A stretch of DNA of 64,000 bases, from the NCBI RefSeq assembly GCF_000695685.1, contig NZ_JFFR01000027.1, forward strand, positions 620,001 through 684,000, written 5' to 3'. Shown one piece after another: positions 60,577-64,000 of the stretch (positions within the stretch are counted from its first letter, which is position 1; every line of letters starts with the position of its first letter). The stretch is from Vibrio fortis. Lineage in GTDB: Bacteria; Pseudomonadota; Gammaproteobacteria; Enterobacterales; Vibrionaceae. Made by a program: the position numbers and the translations under genes. The notes under the pieces were generated by a model. It was given only the letters and a program-made list of their open reading frames with translations. It ran no database searches and was not told where the DNA came from.

Positions 60577-61938
60577 CTAGCCGCATGAATTACGCATCGT
60601 ATTGAGCAACTTCAAAACTAATGCAAACAGAGCTAATAAGAGTAGTACATTCACAATGGTTAACATTGGGCCAATTACATCATAAGAAGGAATTAACATT
60701 ACTGCACCAGAAGTAAGACCGACCAACAGATCTAAACCTAAAACCTTAACAAAGCTCAGCTTCGGGTGTGAAAATACCTGACATACAATGAAAGCGTTGA
60801 TAAAGTAAAACAACCCCAGTTGCCAAGCTTCAGTCATCATTGGAAGTAGCAACACATATTCAGTTAGAAACAATAAACCGAACCCAATAACTGATATTGC
60901 CGTAAGAGGTATCGTGACCAATGGAACGAGAGGCAGTATCGATGCTAATACCGCGCCAAGCAGTGGGAATAACGTACCTCCTGGTATTGGGGCGTATATC
61001 CATAGCAATACACAACATAAAAATACCCCAACACTTTTTAAAGCCACTCCATAACCTTGCTTAACAAGTTGCTTAAACCTCCGTCTGTCGGGCCTCTTTA
61101 GTGCATCTTTTCTTGCGCTTTTTTTTTCGTTATCATCTATCAAAAAAGAATCACAAGGAAATTCTGGGGCGAAAACTTCAAGTCTTCGTTTCACCTCTGA
61201 GTCGCTTACTAACTTTCCGTCTAATGTATCAACTTTATCTATTAAAATAGCCAGCTCCTGAGTTCTAACCTTCCAGTTCGAAGAGTACTTATTTAGAGCC
61301 ACACTATCACCTAATGGCATAAACAGTACGCGTCGTAGATTAGAGGTTTTGTTTTTTATGTCTTGGCATATTTTTCGTCTACTTACTTGATCATTAGTCT
61401 CCATCGCTTCAATTAATTGAGTTCTCACTTCATCAAATAACGCTATAAAGTTGTCTTCTGGCTTTACAGGCCAAAGCAAGCGAAAAACCGTCGAGTAAAC
61501 AATAACTCCCACTACTGTTTCTTGAAGTCTAAGAACAGACGTTTCGAATAGTGCCACACCATCTAGGTTCCCCATGGCAGACAGAAGAACCGTTACGGGA
61601 AACCCTAGAGCGAAAATGTAGCCATACCTCGGTTCAGCAGACATCACTACCGACACACCAAGTAATAATGTCAGCGCTGCAATATATAACTCAGGTTCTT
61701 GTGGAAAAATCATAGTAAATAAAGTGGCAAAAAATATAGCAAAACATGTACCGAACAGACGGTTATGCCACTTATTTATCGCAATAGAAGTCCCCTCAAC
61801 AGTTGATATCACAATACACGTTATCGCAGCCCAGTAGGGTTTATCCAAACCCAATGATATTGCGACCAATATAGCTATAGAAACCGCCAATGCTATTTTT
61901 ATCGATTCTTTAGTTGAGATACTGAACATAGTTAACAC
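60577..61938 (-). CDS. FUSC-family membrane protein (half-size, first copy)
   Basis: A 453-residue protein. Helices such as VSIAILVAISLGLDKPYWAAITCIVIS and the second helix set after a charged linker (about residues 170-300) match the FUSC family. The start may be the GTG at 61938, which overlaps the HlyD stop, or the ATG at 61929; neither has a clear ribosome site, which suggests coupling. With the HlyD adaptor it makes an AaeAB-like exporter. Confidence 0.78.
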   Translation of the reverse strand: MLTMFSISTKESIKIALAVSIAILVAISLGLDKPYWAAITCIVISTVEGTSIAINKWHNRLFGTCFAIFFATLFTMIFPQEPELYIAALTLLLGVSVVMSAEPRYGYIFALGFPVTVLLSAMGNLDGVALFETSVLRLQETVVGVIVYSTVFRLLWPVKPEDNFIALFDEVRTQLIEAMETNDQVSRRKICQDIKNKTSNLRRVLFMPLGDSVALNKYSSNWKVRTQELAILIDKVDTLDGKLVSDSEVKRRLEVFAPEFPCDSFLIDDNEKKSARKDALKRPDRRRFKQLVKQGYGVALKSVGVFLCCVLLWIYAPIPGGTLFPLLGAVLASILPLVPLVTIPLTAISVIGFGLLFLTEYVLLLPMMTEAWQLGLFYFINAFIVCQVFSHPKLSFVKVLGLDLLVGLTSGAVMLIPSYDVIGPMLTIVNVLLLLALFALVLKLLNTMRNSCG

Positions 61939-62804
61939 TAATTTTGTTTATATATTTTGACGGAGGCGGTCATCCCAACACGTAACTGGATATATTCTGG
62001 CATATCATCAAGCTGAATTTTTACAGGAATTCGCTGAGCTAACCTGATCCACTGAAAGTTTGGATTTACGTTCGGCAACAAATCCACCCCAGTGCTACCA
62101 TCTTGCTTTGCAATACCAAACCCAATACTTTGTACAGTACCTTCAATCACTATATCATCATGTGTCATCAACACAATTTGCGCTTCATTGTCGACGTTTA
62201 CACCTTTTAAGTCCGTCTCTTTAAAATATGCCTCTATCCAAAAGCTATTTTTGTCAATTAAAGCAACCACTGGTGAATTAGCAACGACATGTGAACCGAC
62301 GCGGAGATTGAGATTTGTAATATAACCATCTTCCGGTGCGTATACTTTCGTATACTCTAAATTTAGTAATGCTTCTTTTACCGTTGCTTGAGCTAGTTCT
62401 AAGTTTGCTTGAGCAGCTTCTATTGCATTATCCAAGTTATTAATTGTTAATACTGGAACTGAGCCTGGTGACCTCGACTCTAGACTCACTGCTCGTTGCT
62501 CTTCATTTAGTGCTCGCTCCAGACTTGCTTTTGCTTGCTGTTCTTCAGCTATCGCTTTGTCGTATGCAACTTTATAAAGACTATCGTCAATCTCGAACAG
62601 TAAATCGCCCTGTTTAACATCTGCATTGTCATGAACATGTACCGATGTAACCTGACCAGTTACTCTAGGAGTAATAGAGATGACGTAAGACTGAACTTGA
62701 CCATCACGTGTCCATGGGCTCTGTGTGTAAGTGCTATAATATTGATACGATACTACCGCCGCACCTAGCACAAATAATAATGTCATTATGTTTCGTTTTA
62801 ACAC
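61938..62804 (-). CDS. HlyD/AaeA-type membrane fusion protein
   Basis: A 288-residue adaptor. One N-terminal membrane helix is followed by the lipoyl half motif (VISITPRVTGQVTSVHVHDNADVKQGDLLFEIDD), a short coiled-coil hairpin and a barrel domain (YTKVYAPEDGYITNLNLRVGS). The start is GTG with GAGG eight bases ahead. It lies between the DUF1656 gene and the FUSC pair, the usual aaeX-aaeA-aaeB order. Confidence 0.85.
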   Translation of the reverse strand: MLKRNIMTLLFVLGAAVVSYQYYSTYTQSPWTRDGQVQSYVISITPRVTGQVTSVHVHDNADVKQGDLLFEIDDSLYKVAYDKAIAEEQQAKASLERALNEEQRAVSLESRSPGSVPVLTINNLDNAIEAAQANLELAQATVKEALLNLEYTKVYAPEDGYITNLNLRVGSHVVANSPVVALIDKNSFWIEAYFKETDLKGVNVDNEAQIVLMTHDDIVIEGTVQSIGFGIAKQDGSTGVDLLPNVNPNFQWIRLAQRIPVKIQLDDMPEYIQLRVGMTASVKIYKQN

Positions 62805-62814
62805 AATATCTACC

Positions 62815-63027
62815 TCAAAAAACTGGTATAACTTGACCTAATAGACCAGTGAACAGAATAACTAAACAAATTTCCACTACCGCAGGTAATGCAACATATT
62901 TATAAAGGCCAACTCTAGCCAAGCAATAGCTTGACGCCATCGACAATGCATATGCTATTAACAGAACTAGTAAAAGTGGAGGGTAATATATTTCTCCAAA
63001 TACTAGCTCTCGTGGCATATCGCTCAT
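62815..63027 (-). CDS. DUF1656 (AaeX-like) small membrane protein
   Basis: A 70-residue protein with two membrane helices and the N-terminal PRELVFGEIYYPPLL pattern of DUF1656. It regularly precedes HlyD-FUSC pairs. Its role is unknown. The HlyD gene starts 10 bp after it. Confidence 0.85.
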   Translation of the reverse strand: MSDMPRELVFGEIYYPPLLLVLLIAYALSMASSYCLARVGLYKYVALPAVVEICLVILFTGLLGQVIPVF

Positions 63028-63080
63028 AAGACATGCTCTCTTTTAATTTTAACTTAAGCGAATGATAAAATAGGAGATTC

Positions 63081-63105
63081 TCCAGCATTAAGATTAAATG
63101 CTGGA
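63081..63105. other. Hairpin between the ThrE-like and DUF1656 genes
   Basis: TCCAGCATT and AATGCTGGA form a 9-bp stem with a 7-nt loop. There is no clear T-run. It may tune expression within the operon. Confidence 0.4.
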
Positions 63106-63114
63106 TAAAATAGT

Positions 63115-64000
63115 TTATATATAATTGGGATTCTTCTTAACAAGATGTCCAGCCATTAACCCAAGCATCATGAAAATGGCAACAGTAATAGTTTCTGAAA
63201 ATTGCTCGAAACCTAGCGCAATATCCCCACCAACTATATTGACTAGTCCTCTAAATCCGATTGTACCACTGACCAGTAGGACGATAATTGGTATCAGTAC
63301 AATCAAACTTGGTCTTTTTGTACGAATAGACCATTCACTCGCAATTACTGCTGCTATAGCACTACTAACAAACGCGGCGACAAATTTTGGGGCGAACTCA
63401 GCAACCCCTAGGAAAGCTGAGAAGGTAGCCGTTGACGCTAATAACACCCAAAACATATCTTTCTTTGGTGTCTGAAAGACGATAATCAAGCCAAGCATTA
63501 AAATTGGAAACAATATGAAAAACCAAGAACTATCAATGGCGGTTATGCTCTCAGGAGCAATAGGTAAAGCTAAGAAAAGAGAAACCAATTTGAGCCCAAG
63601 CATTGACCCGACAACCATCTTAGCCATACAAATCAGACCATTAGATAAGTTGATAACACCAGACCGCCACTTTCCTGCAACCAATTCACCAATGCCTAAG
63701 CTTACTGAATATCCAGGAAGGATGATTGCCGTAGCGGAAAGAATGACCAAAACCACATTCAATTGAGGCACCAAAAAATAGCTCACCGCCGTAAGACCAC
63801 CCGCCACAAAGCTGGCAATTAAAGGAAGTAATGGTTGGAATAGTGGCTTCCATTGAGTGCTTGAAAAGACGATTAAGTAAACAATTATGCTGATAAAAGG
63901 GCCGATTAACGTATCTAGCCAGTTACCGCCTATGAGCCCAGGCAACCCAATAGCAACAGCTATGTAACTCAGTAAAATACTAAATGGGCCCCACACAGGT
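63115..64000 (-). CDS. ThrE-like exporter, cut by window end
   Basis: The visible 295 or so residues form some ten membrane helices with the ThrE-family pattern LPGYSVSLGIGELVAGKWRSGVINLSNGL and a similar second half (TIGFRGLVNIVGGD). ThrE proteins export threonine, serine or related small molecules. The frame is open to the window end; full-length ThrE proteins carry a cytoplasmic N-terminal domain that is missing here, so the ATG at 63996 is likely internal. It heads the DUF1656-HlyD-FUSC set. Confidence 0.65.
   Translation of the reverse strand, partial: PVWGPFSILLSYIAVAIGLPGLIGGNWLDTLIGPFISIIVYLIVFSSTQWKPLFQPLLPLIASFVAGGLTAVSYFLVPQLNVVLVILSATAIILPGYSVSLGIGELVAGKWRSGVINLSNGLICMAKMVVGSMLGLKLVSLFLALPIAPESITAIDSSWFFILFPILMLGLIIVFQTPKKDMFWVLLASTATFSAFLGVAEFAPKFVAAFVSSAIAAVIASEWSIRTKRPSLIVLIPIIVLLVSGTIGFRGLVNIVGGDIALGFEQFSETITVAIFMMLGLMAGHLVKKNPNYI

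Overview
The window looks like one stretch of a Vibrio chromosome, most like the Splendidus clade. This rests on an alginate-monomer catabolic locus, a DUF3332 lipoprotein, typical Vibrio chemotaxis receptors and a VanZ/MAPEG/DUF4345 mix of small membrane proteins. It is AT-leaning, densely coded and carries little mobile DNA: one decayed IS5-type element and a few gene remnants. I see no tRNA, rRNA, CRISPR array, integron repeats or intact prophage.

Layout. (1) 1-5292: alginate/uronate catabolism, with an oligoalginate lyase (cut by the window edge) divergent from kdgF-kdgK-eda and followed by a sodium:solute symporter. A 13-14 bp palindrome recurs at three of these promoters. (2) 5463-13799: small conserved proteins including an unlisted 53-residue ORF, then a four-gene minus-strand run (HlyD adaptor, DUF2955 protein, AI-2E/PerM-type protein, K+ channel) divergent from an AraC regulator, and a second AraC regulator. 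(3) 13894-21376: a copper/silver efflux operon (CopL-like protein, cusC, cusB with two CusF domains, cusA, copI cupredoxin) behind a MerR/CueR-type promoter with a 19-bp spacer. (4) 22166-30357: thiamine salvage. thiD-thiZ-thiX-thiY-tenA-thiM lies behind a TPP riboswitch; thiE stands apart with a chemoreceptor gene in between. (5) 30747-46266: mixed accessory genes, including small lipoproteins, a MAPEG protein, a SnoaL-SnoaL-ABM lipoprotein with an AraC regulator, an SgrR-like regulator divergent from an MFS exporter, a methyltransferase, a second chemoreceptor, an orphan napGH pair with an FNR-like site, and TonB- and VanZ-type proteins. (6) 46267-58432: a gene-poor patch with short repeats and a DJ-1/PfpI remnant, then an envelope cluster: BamA-like barrel, patatin lipoprotein, an unrecognised barrel-like protein, a cholinesterase-fold lipoprotein that has lost two catalytic residues, a ClsC-like phospholipase D lipoprotein, a glycine-zipper protein, a LysR regulator, another barrel-like protein and a His-rich duplicated protein. 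(7) 58443-64000: a dead IS5 element, then an export operon read leftward (ThrE-like protein cut by the window end, DUF1656 protein, HlyD adaptor, two half-size FUSC proteins).

The most interesting stretch is 47074-55892. Six neighbouring genes encode exported, mostly lipid-anchored proteins: two phospholipase-type enzymes, one pseudo-esterase and two predicted barrels. The patatin-plus-barrel pair looks like a split version of the fused patatin autotransporters (type Vd, PlpD-like). Together they could form an uncharacterised surface lipid-handling system; that joint function is inference.
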